From NCBI RefSeq assembly GCF_002743335.1, contig NZ_PDZB01000024.1, positions 1-45,859 on the forward strand: DNA of 45,859 nucleotides, given 5' to 3'. The position numbers and the translations under genes were made by a program. The stretch comes from Sporosarcina sp. P32b (GTDB lineage: Bacteria > Bacillota > Bacilli > Bacillales_A > Planococcaceae). Below, one piece after another: positions 37,612-45,859 of this stretch. The notes beneath the pieces are model-generated. The model was not told the origin of the DNA and searched no databases. It saw only the letters and a program-made list of their open reading frames with translations. The stretch's first letter is position 1. Each line of letters opens with the position of its first letter.

Positions 37612-38088
37612 TTAGTCACCTTCCATTGATTGTTGAAGTGATTCCAGCAAGAAGCGGAATTGCTCTGTATAATAGAACGTTCCATACTGCATACCTTTCT
37701 GACTAACCGCAAAAAGTAAGTTCTTGCGATCCCCTTCCGCCATTGGTAGTGTATGCAAACTTTCTAGCGGATGCCATTCCAGTTCACCTTCGATGGTGGT
37801 TTTCATTAACTCTCCGGAATAGTCGTGTGCGACAAATGTGAAGAGTAACCATTCATTCAATAATTCTTTTCCTTCATCATCCATGATCATCATCGTATAT
37901 ACGCCTTTTAAATGTGGCGAGATCGCTTGCGCACCGGTTTCTTCGAGAAATTCACGATTAGCGGCTTCATAAATAGACTCACCTTCATCAATTTTCCCAC
38001 CCGGCGCCACATACCAACCACGCCTCGGCTTCTTCAGCAAAAGGACTTGACCGTCTTTTACCACGAGCAAATTAGCAATTTTTTGCAT
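37612..38088 (-). CDS. yvcI: Nudix hydrolase (YvcI type)
   Basis: 158 residues from the ATG at 38088, with GGGGAACTACAT upstream; the longer frame crosses the trxB terminator and is not credible. The Nudix box is [20 protein letters not shown] followed by ETG, matching GX5EX7REUXEEXGU with a small deviation at its end. The start [20 protein letters not shown] is typical of 8-oxo-dGTPase-like or 7,8-dihydro-oxoguanine Nudix proteins. The substrate is unknown. It begins the rapZ-glmR-whiA-crh run. Confidence 0.9.
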   Translation of the reverse strand: MQKIANLLVVKDGQVLLLKKPRRGWYVAPGGKIDEGESIYEAANREFLEETGAQAISPHLKGVYTMMIMDDEGKELLNEWLLFTFVAHDYSGELMKTTIEGELEWHPLESLHTLPMAEGDRKNLLFAVSQKGMQYGTFYYTEQFRFLLESLQQSMEGD

Positions 38089-38147
38089 ATGTAGTTCCCC
38101 ACTTTTCAAGTATGTATTTATAGTATACAACGCTTTCATTGAAAACG

Positions 38148-38194
38148 AAAAAAAAAGGTGACTATTCACGGAAGTTTGTACCGTAAATAGCCAC
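38148..38194 (-). terminator. trxB terminator
   Basis: On the minus strand GTGGCTATTTACGG and CCGTGAATAGTCACC form a ~14-bp stem with two mismatches, followed by TTTTTTTTT. It separates trxB from yvcI. Confidence 0.85.
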
Positions 38195-38292
38195 AAAGTT
38201 GCTATATTATGAAAGGGGTGTCTTTCTTTTTCTATTATCCCCCTTTTTTATTGCAAAACGATTACATAGACGTTACAAATTGATAACCTATT

Positions 38293-39261
<969 letters not shown>

Positions 39262-39394
39262 TCAAAATACGCATCCTTTGGCTTTCATTGACTTCACCAA
39301 AGATTTCATCCGACTGGCAGATAAAACTATCGCTATATAAAATCGTACGAGAAATACACTTGAATTTCAACTTAAATGCAACATCTGCAAGTAG

Positions 39395-40918
39395 TTATTC
39401 TTCTGTATAAGGCAGAAATTGAAGAAGTTCCTGAATATACTTGGATAACGTCGCAACAGATACGCTGTAATTTTCCGCAACAGACTTTTTCGTCACTTTT
39501 TCGTCATGTGAAGATTGGAACATATAATCCGCTGCCGCAGCAATTGCATGCACATTACTGAACGTATACTTCTGTTCGAGTGCATGTTCACATAGCGTGA
39601 ACCACATTTGAAAGAACTGTACACCTTGCTCATCAAGCGGTTTATAGTCTTCATACAATAAATCACAAATGGCCAGTGCTTTTTTCAAAGCCTTCTCAAA
39701 TGGATTAGTCACCTTGAATGAATAATTCAAACTGTGCGCTAGAAACAGTTGTTCCGCAGCTGTCAATTTTTCTACATCTATATATCCGGGATGTGAAAGA
39801 ATTTCCTGTAAATGTGACGACTTTCCTACTAAGTACAAGCCGAACATTCGCTCACTGCGATACGGGTTTGAAATCTTTTCGATCAAGAACGGTACATCCT
39901 CTTCGTAGGAATCCATATCCAACTCTTCATCCAGTGATTTCCAAGGTTCGAAGCCTTCTTTCGTAGGATCCAATTTCAGTAACGCTTCATTCGCTTGCTC
40001 CGCTACTTTACGATGACCCGTAAAATATGCAGCGTTCGCTAGCCAGAAGTAATACCCGACATCTCCTTCGAATCCGCGTTTTTGCAGACTGCGAAGCCAG
40101 TGATACGCTTCTTCATAACGACCTGTCAGCGCAAATGTCGCACCTAATTTATAGCGCTGTTCGAATTGATACGGTTTAATCTTCGACAACAGCTCCATCA
40201 TACTTTTCAAACGCTCTTCATCCCGGTTGTAATAAAAGAATACCGCCAAGTTACACAGCGCATGGATGTTGCCTTTTTCTTCACGCAAGACTTCATATAG
40301 AATGTCTTCCGCATGCTTCTCTTTGCCGATATAAAAATACGCAAGCGCCAAATTATTATGGACAGCCCACGTTTTCGGATAATCCACTAATAAATCCTCT
40401 AGCACTTCAATGGCATCTTCAAAATCTCCTTGTTCCATCATGCGACGTGCTTTTTCTTGCCTGAATATTACTTCACTATCCAGCTGTTCGCCTTCTTCAA
40501 CGAACATTTCTTCCTGATCAGCGAATTCAGAGATTTCATGGGCTTCTTCTACAAATATGCCATCGGGTGCTATAGCCACATATTTCAATGCATACTGCTT
40601 CGCTTCACGCAGTAGACCGAGGTGTGCATGAACTTCAGCTAAATAGAATGTCGTCTCTTCATTGTTTGGATCTAGATCATCAGCTGTTTGCAAAAGCTCA
40701 TAGGCATCTTCAAAGCGGCCGACTTCCATGATGAACACACCGTATTCCATATGGGTCAGTGCATCATCTGGATTCAAATCCAGTGCACGTTTATAATATT
40801 TTTCCGCATCAGAAAATTGTTCACGCTGCATAGCTTGCATTGCGCGTTTACGATAAAAATCACCGTCTGGCAGGAATGAAATAATTTTATCTTTTATAAA
40901 TCGTTGGTTGTTTTTCAA
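39395..40918 (-). CDS. Tetratricopeptide-repeat protein (YvcD-like)
   Basis: About 507 residues from the TTG at 40918, five bases after GGAGGAG; the longer frame back to 40990 lacks support. Several TPR units are clear: SDAEKYYKRALDLNPDDALT, EDAYELLQTADDLDPNNEET, EDAIEVLEDLLVDYPKTWAV and KHAEDILYEVLREEKGNIHA, then GRYEEAYHWLRSLQKRGFEG. A C-terminal region ends with VTKKSVAENYSVSVATLSKY, which looks like a small helix-turn-helix. No signal peptide or membrane segment is seen, so it is cytoplasmic. It sits upstream of trxB as the TPR gene yvcD does in Bacillus. The function is unknown; scaffolding is the usual TPR role. Confidence 0.88.
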   Translation of the reverse strand: MKNNQRFIKDKIISFLPDGDFYRKRAMQAMQREQFSDAEKYYKRALDLNPDDALTHMEYGVFIMEVGRFEDAYELLQTADDLDPNNEETTFYLAEVHAHLGLLREAKQYALKYVAIAPDGIFVEEAHEISEFADQEEMFVEEGEQLDSEVIFRQEKARRMMEQGDFEDAIEVLEDLLVDYPKTWAVHNNLALAYFYIGKEKHAEDILYEVLREEKGNIHALCNLAVFFYYNRDEERLKSMMELLSKIKPYQFEQRYKLGATFALTGRYEEAYHWLRSLQKRGFEGDVGYYFWLANAAYFTGHRKVAEQANEALLKLDPTKEGFEPWKSLDEELDMDSYEEDVPFLIEKISNPYRSERMFGLYLVGKSSHLQEILSHPGYIDVEKLTAAEQLFLAHSLNYSFKVTNPFEKALKKALAICDLLYEDYKPLDEQGVQFFQMWFTLCEHALEQKYTFSNVHAIAAAADYMFQSSHDEKVTKKSVAENYSVSVATLSKYIQELLQFLPYTEE

Positions 40919-41006
40919 TCGAACTCCTCCGAAAAAGTAAGAGGAACGCACTTGACGTCCCCCTGCAATGTATCCTCTAGTATAGCACAACTACATAGCC
41001 CGTCAT

Positions 41007-41528
41007 TCATTTGCTTTCACGTGCTGCACGTTCCGCCATTTGTTCGGCTGTATATATAATGCGTACTGGATTCCCGCCAGCAAATGTACCGGCAGGAATG
41101 TCTTTATTGACGAGTGAGGCAGCGGAAACAATGGCACCATCGCCTATTTTAACGCCCGGCAAAATCGTTGTATTGGCTCCAATCAGTACATTATTGCCTA
41201 TTTCCACATCGCCAATACGGTATTCATCTATCAAGTATTCATGTGCTAAAATCGTCGAATTAAACCCGATTATGGAGTTTTCACCAACAGAAATTCGTTC
41301 TGGAAACATGACATCCGGTACAACCATCAGCGCAAAAGCCGTATGCTTCCCGACTTTCATCCGCAAGAACACTCGATACAAGACGTTTTTCCATGAAACA
41401 AATGGCGTATACCGCGCAATTTGAATCACGATGAAATTCTTAGCTACTTTAAAAATGGAGACCGTACGGTAAATATGCCAAAGTGAATTTGCATCTCCTT
41501 TGGAAGGATGCCGCTCTGTGCGTCTCAT
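41007..41528 (-). CDS. yvoF: Left-handed beta-helix acetyltransferase (YvoF-like)
   Basis: 173 residues. Hexapeptide repeats run through RISVGENSIIGFNSTILAHE and DVEIGNNVLIGANTTILPGV, then KIGDGAIVSAASLVNKDIP and the loop AGTFAGGNPVRII, the signature of the LbH acyltransferase family (as in maltose/galactoside O-acetyltransferases). An N-terminal amphipathic stretch of ~60 residues precedes the helix. The acceptor is unknown. It overlaps ppaX by four bases and ends the hprK operon. Confidence 0.9.
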   Translation of the reverse strand: MRRTERHPSKGDANSLWHIYRTVSIFKVAKNFIVIQIARYTPFVSWKNVLYRVFLRMKVGKHTAFALMVVPDVMFPERISVGENSIIGFNSTILAHEYLIDEYRIGDVEIGNNVLIGANTTILPGVKIGDGAIVSAASLVNKDIPAGTFAGGNPVRIIYTAEQMAERAARESK

Positions 41529-42181
41529 AGTTTGATTCCCGCAGTGATTTTAAGTAAGTCGGACATATGTTGCAACATGAAGTCAGGTTTGAATGTCTGC
41601 AAATATTCTTCACCTTTTAACGCCCATGCAACAGCTGCAGTTCGTGTTCCTGCATTTTGTCCGCCCAGTATATCGTGGAAGTTATCCCCGATCATCAGTG
41701 ACTCTTCAGGTGCTCGGCCAAGACGTTTTAATGCCAATACAATCGGCTCAGGATCCGGTTTAGGATTCGTAATATCATCGAGTCCAATCACTGTCTCAAA
41801 ATAAGGGGCGATATCGAGAAGGTCGATCCCTCTTTCTACCATATCGCGCTTCTTTGTAGAAACGACCGCCATCTTAAAGCCTAGATCATATAATTTACGG
41901 AGCGTATCTGTGACACCTTCGAATTCAGTTACATAGTCATCGTGATGAGCCAAGTTCCATTCACGGTATTCGTCAATCAATTGTTCTGTCTTATCTGGTG
42001 CAATCGAGGAAAACGTATCATGTAATGTAGGTCCGATAAACGGCAACATCTCTTCCCGCCCAAAACGTCCAGGGAAATGCTTCTCAAGGACATGTTCAAA
42101 AGAAGAAAGTATTAACTCATTTGTATCTGCAAGCGTTCCATCAAAATCAAATAATAATGTAGTAATCGGTTGATTAGTCAA
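41525..42181 (-). CDS. ppaX: Pyrophosphatase PpaX (HAD superfamily)
   Basis: 218 residues. HAD motifs are LLFDFDGTLADTNEL (Asp nucleophile), VVSTKK for motif II, KPDPEP for motif III and MIGDNFHDILGGQNAG for motif IV. In B. subtilis PpaX hydrolyses the pyrophosphate released when HprK dephosphorylates P-Ser-HPr. Its placement in the hprK-lgt operon is the standard one and supports the assignment over a generic phosphoglycolate phosphatase. Overlaps: eight bases with the upstream yvoD and four with yvoF. Confidence 0.94.
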   Translation of the reverse strand: MTNQPITTLLFDFDGTLADTNELILSSFEHVLEKHFPGRFGREEMLPFIGPTLHDTFSSIAPDKTEQLIDEYREWNLAHHDDYVTEFEGVTDTLRKLYDLGFKMAVVSTKKRDMVERGIDLLDIAPYFETVIGLDDITNPKPDPEPIVLALKRLGRAPEESLMIGDNFHDILGGQNAGTRTAAVAWALKGEEYLQTFKPDFMLQHMSDLLKITAGIKL

Positions 42182-43136
42182 TAACAGCTTCCCCCTTCTC
42201 TCTCGGCTGCTTCCATAGAATACTCACTGTAATCGTCAGTACAATGGCAGTTACAAGCCGAATGATCAATAATGGCCAAATCGGTATACCGAGTGGCAAG
42301 AATAATAGTGTATCCTCAATCACTGCATGGCATGCCATCAAGAATATGAAAGCCAATGTAATATCCCGTTTCGAGACGCCATCTTCCTGCACTGCTTGAA
42401 TCATGACGCCTGCACCGTATGCCAGGCCAATCAATAATCCCGCAACGAGTGTCATCGAGGCATTGGGTTTCACACCAATCAGTTTTGTAAACGGTGCCAA
42501 ACCACTAGAAAAACGCTCTAAATAATTGCGATCTTTCACGTACTGCACAAACAACATTAATGGAATGACAATCAATGCCAGCTGCAAGACGCCAAATGCC
42601 GCTTTTTCAAGTCCGAGCAAGAAAATCTGCACAAAGCCTTCTGGCACAACTTCCGCTTGTGGCGTTAGACCGTATTGCGCGATTTCATTGCCGCCTGTCC
42701 AAAATACATTGATCAAAACTCCAGCCAGCACAGCCAATCCGAGTCGAACGACAAGCACTGTCCAAAGTTTGACGCCTACTTTTATGGCGACAGCTGTCTC
42801 AATGAACAAATTATGCGCAAAACTGATCATCATAGCAATGATAAATACTTCTTTAACCGTTAATTCTAATGAAATGATGCCGGCAATTCCAGCATATAAA
42901 TTTAATGCATTGCCAAGCACGATGGGCACAGCTGCTTCACCGCGCAAGCCAAAAAGATGCATAATAGGTTCAACCAATTGCACAAGCCAAGGTAAGATAG
43001 GTGTAAACTGCAAAATGGTTACAAGCAACGTAATAGGGAAAATAATTTTACCGAGCGACCACGTTGTTTTTAATCCCACTTGTAAACCATTTTTCAACGT
43101 ACTAGATAATGCGATATTATTTTTGTTTGTCATCAT
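42174..43136 (-). CDS. yvoD: Nucleoside-recognition (Gate) domain membrane protein YvoD
   Basis: 320 residues with about eight transmembrane segments. Features include GKIIFPITLLVTILQF, LRGEAAVPIVLGNALNLYAG and MTLVAGLLIGLAYGAGVMIQ, then LMACHAVIEDTLLFLPLG, in the pattern of Spo-type nucleoside-recognition proteins (SpmA/B, FeoB-Gate). The transported substrate, if any, is unknown. The start lies 20 bases inside the lgt end. It is part of the hprK-lgt-yvoD-ppaX-yvoF cluster. Confidence 0.88.
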   Translation of the reverse strand: MMTNKNNIALSSTLKNGLQVGLKTTWSLGKIIFPITLLVTILQFTPILPWLVQLVEPIMHLFGLRGEAAVPIVLGNALNLYAGIAGIISLELTVKEVFIIAMMISFAHNLFIETAVAIKVGVKLWTVLVVRLGLAVLAGVLINVFWTGGNEIAQYGLTPQAEVVPEGFVQIFLLGLEKAAFGVLQLALIVIPLMLFVQYVKDRNYLERFSSGLAPFTKLIGVKPNASMTLVAGLLIGLAYGAGVMIQAVQEDGVSKRDITLAFIFLMACHAVIEDTLLFLPLGIPIWPLLIIRLVTAIVLTITVSILWKQPREKGEAVID

Positions 43137-43938
43137 AGTTCTCTTTCACTTTCATTATATATCTGCGATACAACAAGATGGCGATCCCTATGACAACTCC
43201 TGCTACAGATACTAACTGCGCAGCACGTAAACTGCCGATGACGTACAGACTATCCGTCCGCATCCCTTCAATGAAGAATCGGCCGATTGAATACCAGATG
43301 ACATAAAACAAGAAAACTTCTCCACGTTTCATCTTCAGCATTCTTCGGATTACTAAAATCAAAATGAGTCCGACCACATTCCATAACGACTCATACAAGA
43401 ATGTCGGATGATACGTGATCCCATCAATCGTCATTTGATTCATAATCCAGTCAGGAATGATCGTACTTTCTTTAAACGCTTCTGAAACCGGTCCGCCATG
43501 CGCTTCCTGGTTCATGAAGTTTCCCCAGCGTCCGATAATTTGTCCAATTAATAAGCCCGGTGCTGTAATATCTGCCACTTTCCAAAATGACACACCGCGC
43601 TTCTTACAGAAAATCACAGCTGTAATGACCGCACCGATCAAGGCACCATGGATTGCTATTCCACCATTCCAAATTTGAATGATTTGGTCTGGATGATCAC
43701 GATAATAATCCCACGTGAACAGAACATAGTAAATTCGTGCACTGATAATGGAAATCGGAATCGCCCAAATGAGCATGTCCGTTAGTAAGTCCGGATGCAT
43801 TCCCCGCTTCAGCATTTCTCGTTGTACAATCATAAATCCTAAAATAATTCCGAGCGCAATCAAAATACCGTACCAGCGAACTTCTAAGCTGCCAATACTG
43901 ATCGCGACGGGGTTAATCGCTAGCATGGAAACATTCAC
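43117..43938 (-). CDS. lgt: Prolipoprotein diacylglyceryl transferase
   Basis: 273 residues with a GTG start; an internal ATG at 43926 is also possible. Seven transmembrane segments fit the family. Signature parts are VRWYGILIALGIILGFMIV, GGIAIHGALIGAVI (with the essential His), IGRWGNFMNQEAHGGP and WYSIGRFFIEGMRTDSLY. It transfers diacylglycerol to the lipobox cysteine of prolipoproteins such as the manganese-binding protein and the GerC subunit in this window. It directly abuts hprK. Confidence 0.97.
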   Translation of the reverse strand: MNVSMLAINPVAISIGSLEVRWYGILIALGIILGFMIVQREMLKRGMHPDLLTDMLIWAIPISIISARIYYVLFTWDYYRDHPDQIIQIWNGGIAIHGALIGAVITAVIFCKKRGVSFWKVADITAPGLLIGQIIGRWGNFMNQEAHGGPVSEAFKESTIIPDWIMNQMTIDGITYHPTFLYESLWNVVGLILILVIRRMLKMKRGEVFLFYVIWYSIGRFFIEGMRTDSLYVIGSLRAAQLVSVAGVVIGIAILLYRRYIMKVKENYDDKQK

Positions 43939-44889
43939 TTAGTCGCGCCCCTCTTCTTCTAATAGTTCCGCATTGTCTGCGATCGCTTGATCCAAACGCT
44001 TGGTAAATTCCTCTGCAGCATTAATTCCAAGACGCTTCATTCGATAATCCATCGCCGCTACTTCAATGATGACTGCGATATTCCGCCCAGGTCGTACAGG
44101 AACGGACAATTTCGTAATTTGCGAATCGAGAATTTCTACTTTCTCTTCATCGATTCCGAGACGATCATAGTGCTTCTTATCATCCCAAATTTCTAAATCG
44201 ACCGCTAACAATACACGCTTATCATCTTTCACGGAACTTGCACCAAACAACGTCATCAAATCGATAATACCGACACCGCGAATTTCCAACATATGTTTCA
44301 ATAGTTTCGGTGACGTTCCGATTAAGATATTATCGGATACTTGTCGAATCTCGACCGAATCATCCGCTACAAGTCTATGCCCTTTTTTAATGAGTTCTAA
44401 CGCCGTTTCACTTTTCCCTACTCCGCTACCACCCGTGATTAATACTCCGACACCATACACATCCACTAGCACACCATGAACAGTCGTCATCGGAGCGAGT
44501 TGTCCAACCAAGTAATTCGTCAGCATGCCTGAGAACTGCGTAGTCTTATAATCTGTCCGCAGAACCGGAATGTTTTTCTCCTCTGCTAACTGGCTCAACT
44601 CTTTCGGACCTTCTTCGCCATGAGCAATAATGAATGCCGGCGTATCGACCGAGCAAAGTCGCTCCAAACGCTTTCTTCGCGTAATGGCAGGCAATGTTTC
44701 AAGGAAGGACATCTCCTTCCGCCCAATCAACTGCACACGCTCCGCAGGATAATAATCAAAATAACCAGCCATCTCAAGGCCAGGCCGTGAAATATCACTC
44801 ATTAGGACTTGCTTATGAATGCCCTCGTGTCCAGCAATCAATTCCAATCCGAAACGATTCATAATATCTTCTACTGTTAATTCACCCAT
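43939..44889 (-). CDS. hprK: HPr kinase/phosphorylase
   Basis: 316 residues from the ATG at 44889, which follows GTGAGGG; a GTG twelve bases earlier is in the same frame. The N-terminal domain starts VEDIMNRFGLELIAGHEG. The catalytic domain has VHGVLVDVYGVGVLITGGSG followed by VGKSETALELIKKGHRLVAD (Walker A GGSGVGKS), the HPr-binding EIRGVGIIDLMTLFG, and VPVRPGRNIAVIIEVAAM. It phosphorylates Ser-46 of HPr and Crh and reverses this with phosphate; PpaX removes the pyrophosphate. It heads the five-gene operon. Confidence 0.97.
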   Translation of the reverse strand: MGELTVEDIMNRFGLELIAGHEGIHKQVLMSDISRPGLEMAGYFDYYPAERVQLIGRKEMSFLETLPAITRRKRLERLCSVDTPAFIIAHGEEGPKELSQLAEEKNIPVLRTDYKTTQFSGMLTNYLVGQLAPMTTVHGVLVDVYGVGVLITGGSGVGKSETALELIKKGHRLVADDSVEIRQVSDNILIGTSPKLLKHMLEIRGVGIIDLMTLFGASSVKDDKRVLLAVDLEIWDDKKHYDRLGIDEEKVEILDSQITKLSVPVRPGRNIAVIIEVAAMDYRMKRLGINAAEEFTKRLDQAIADNAELLEEEGRD

Positions 44890-45093
44890 GAAATCCCTCA
44901 CTCTCTGCTACGATGTACGTATTCTGACAGTTTCTTGCCGTATCATCATTTCCTGTGCTTATGTACAAATCATTCCAACCTATTTTAACATGAAGGTAAC
45001 GAAAAGAAATGGATTACTTCTTGATCTATATTCCCTTTTTGTATCCTTTTCAAAAGTCTTCTCTATATAGAGGATAAAGGAGAGTGGACAGAA

Positions 45094-45645
45094 TTGACAC
45101 TAATCATTCTTGATGCGGGTCACGGCCCAGATACACCCGGCAAACGAACACCTGATGGAAAGCTTCGCGAGTATTATTTTAATGCGGCAGTAGCCGCACT
45201 CGTCGGAGAGTTTTTAACGAAAGAAGGCCTGACAGTAAAGTATACACACACGTCTGCTCGTGACGTGCCTTTAAGCGAACGAACGACTTCAGCTAATCGA
45301 ATGAAAGCAGATGCATTTGTCTCAATCCACGCAAATGCATTCGGCAACGGCTGGCACACCGCACAAGGAATTGAGACCTATATTTATCCACAAGCAAGCC
45401 AAAGTTCCGCAGTGCTCGCTTCTGCCGTGCAGAAATCCTTGATCTTTGCTTGCCTGCGTCCCGATCGCGGCGTGAAAAAGGCCGATTTCGCTGTCTTACG
45501 TGACACGAATATGCCTGCAATTCTAGTAGAGTGCGGCTTCATGTCGAATCAGACAGAGGCCGCGTTATTGCAAAGCAAAGCCTATCAACGCCAATGCGCA
45601 CGAGCTATCGCTTTTGGGATTTTGTGTTGGGAGTATGGGAGGTGA
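45094..45645 (+). CDS. N-acetylmuramoyl-L-alanine amidase (Amidase_3)
   Basis: 183 residues with a TTG start and AAAGGAG eleven bases upstream. Zinc-ligand patterns are present: His in LDAGHGPDT, Glu in KLREYYFN, His in VSIHANAFGNG, and the catalytic Glu in AILVECGFMSNQTEA. The protein is the catalytic domain alone: no signal peptide, no SH3/LysM/SPOR cell-wall-binding domain. That resembles cytoplasmic or phage/mother-cell lysis amidases (CwlC-like) more than exported autolysins. It is a single gene, divergent from hprK, and the GAGCG array begins 40 bases after its stop. A sporulation role is a guess. Confidence 0.9.
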   Translation: MTLIILDAGHGPDTPGKRTPDGKLREYYFNAAVAALVGEFLTKEGLTVKYTHTSARDVPLSERTTSANRMKADAFVSIHANAFGNGWHTAQGIETYIYPQASQSSAVLASAVQKSLIFACLRPDRGVKKADFAVLRDTNMPAILVECGFMSNQTEAALLQSKAYQRQCARAIAFGILCWEYGR

Positions 45646-45686
45646 ATTGGGAGGGGTTGTTTTGTTTTGACTGAGATGTGGGGGCA

Positions 45687-45859
45687 TTGAGCGGTTGCGC
45701 GGCAGGGTTGATCGCTTAACCCGTAAGTATGAGCGGATACGGACCACGATAGAGCGGACATCCACCCTCATAGAGCGAAAACGCAGCAACAATGAGCACT
45801 TACACGAATTATTGAGCGGCACAGGCGATTGACCTCTAGGAGCAGTGTGTAATGAGCGG
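45687..45859 (+). repeat. Second GAGCG phased array, running off the right edge
   Basis: Units begin TTGAGCGG, TTGATCGC, ATGAGCGG, AGAGCGGA, AGAGCGAA, ATGAGCAC and TTGAGCGG, spaced about 21, 21, 22, 21, 20 and 20 bases, on the same strand as the array at 25621-26622. The stretch ATGAGCGGATACGGACCACG followed by ATAGAGCGGA matches the corresponding unit of the first array (ATGAGCGGCTGCGGATCGCG, ATAGAGCGGAT). The 206-bp higher-order structure is not visible in the part shown. It follows the amidase gene's 3' end and is non-coding. Confidence 0.8.

Overview
The window looks like a chromosomal segment of an endospore-forming, low-GC Gram-positive of the Planococcaceae/Bacillaceae type. Sporosarcina or a close relative is my best guess, from gene order and protein sequence. 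The evidence is an intact gerA-type germination operon, Bacillus-style synteny (cggR-gapA-pgk-tpiA-gpmI-eno; secG-est-rnr-smpB-ssrA; trxB-yvcI-rapZ-glmR-whiA-crh; hprK-lgt-yvoD-ppaX-yvoF) and strong AGGAGG-type ribosome binding sites with several TTG/GTG starts.

Layout. Positions 1-6.9 kb are accessory DNA. They hold transposon debris (an IS end at the left edge, an IS3 remnant), several short GGTACC-ended palindromic repeats, a HEPN-like/zinc-ribbon protein, a membrane protein, a DUF4041-type coiled-coil protein with a GIY-YIG (T5orf172-like) domain, and a DUF2075-type nuclease/helicase. At 7.1-12.1 kb lie degV and a three-gene germination-receptor operon. At 12.1-13.6 kb there is more flux: a Fic gene cut off by an IS1182 transposase scrap, and a RelE-like toxin/antitoxin pair bracketed by two near-identical hairpins, one of which is the apparent ssrA terminator.

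Positions 13.6-25.5 kb are conserved core on the minus strand: tmRNA, smpB, rnr, esterase, secG, then the lower-glycolysis operon under CggR, with a glutaredoxin-like gene upstream. At 25.6-26.6 kb there is a non-coding array of A/T-A/T-GAGCG units about 21 bp apart, organised into 206-bp higher-order repeats. A second array of the same family starts at 45.69 kb and runs off the window. At 26.7-28.1 kb is a TPM/LemA pair. At 28.3-31.2 kb is a manganese ABC operon behind three MntR-like boxes. At 31.2-32.9 kb is arsR-arsB. A tRNA-Arg(CCG) and clpP (with a CtsR box) follow. A structured, apparently non-coding element lies at 34.2-34.4 kb. The rest is minus-strand core with the Crh/HprK/PpaX carbon-control genes, WhiA, GlmR, RapZ, thioredoxin reductase, a TPR protein, Lgt and neighbours, ending with a short amidase on the plus strand.

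How the genes work together. CggR controls the glycolytic genes. HprK and PpaX act on Ser-46 of HPr-like proteins such as Crh. GlmR and RapZ probably tie carbon state to cell-wall precursor supply. ssrA-SmpB, RNase R and ClpP form the ribosome-rescue and protein/RNA quality-control set. The strongest candidates for something undescribed are the phased GAGCG arrays, the 34.2-34.4 kb structured element, the GGTACC palindromes, and the uncharacterised nuclease-like genes in the first 7 kb. No searches were run. Family names rest on motif recognition and remembered family features.
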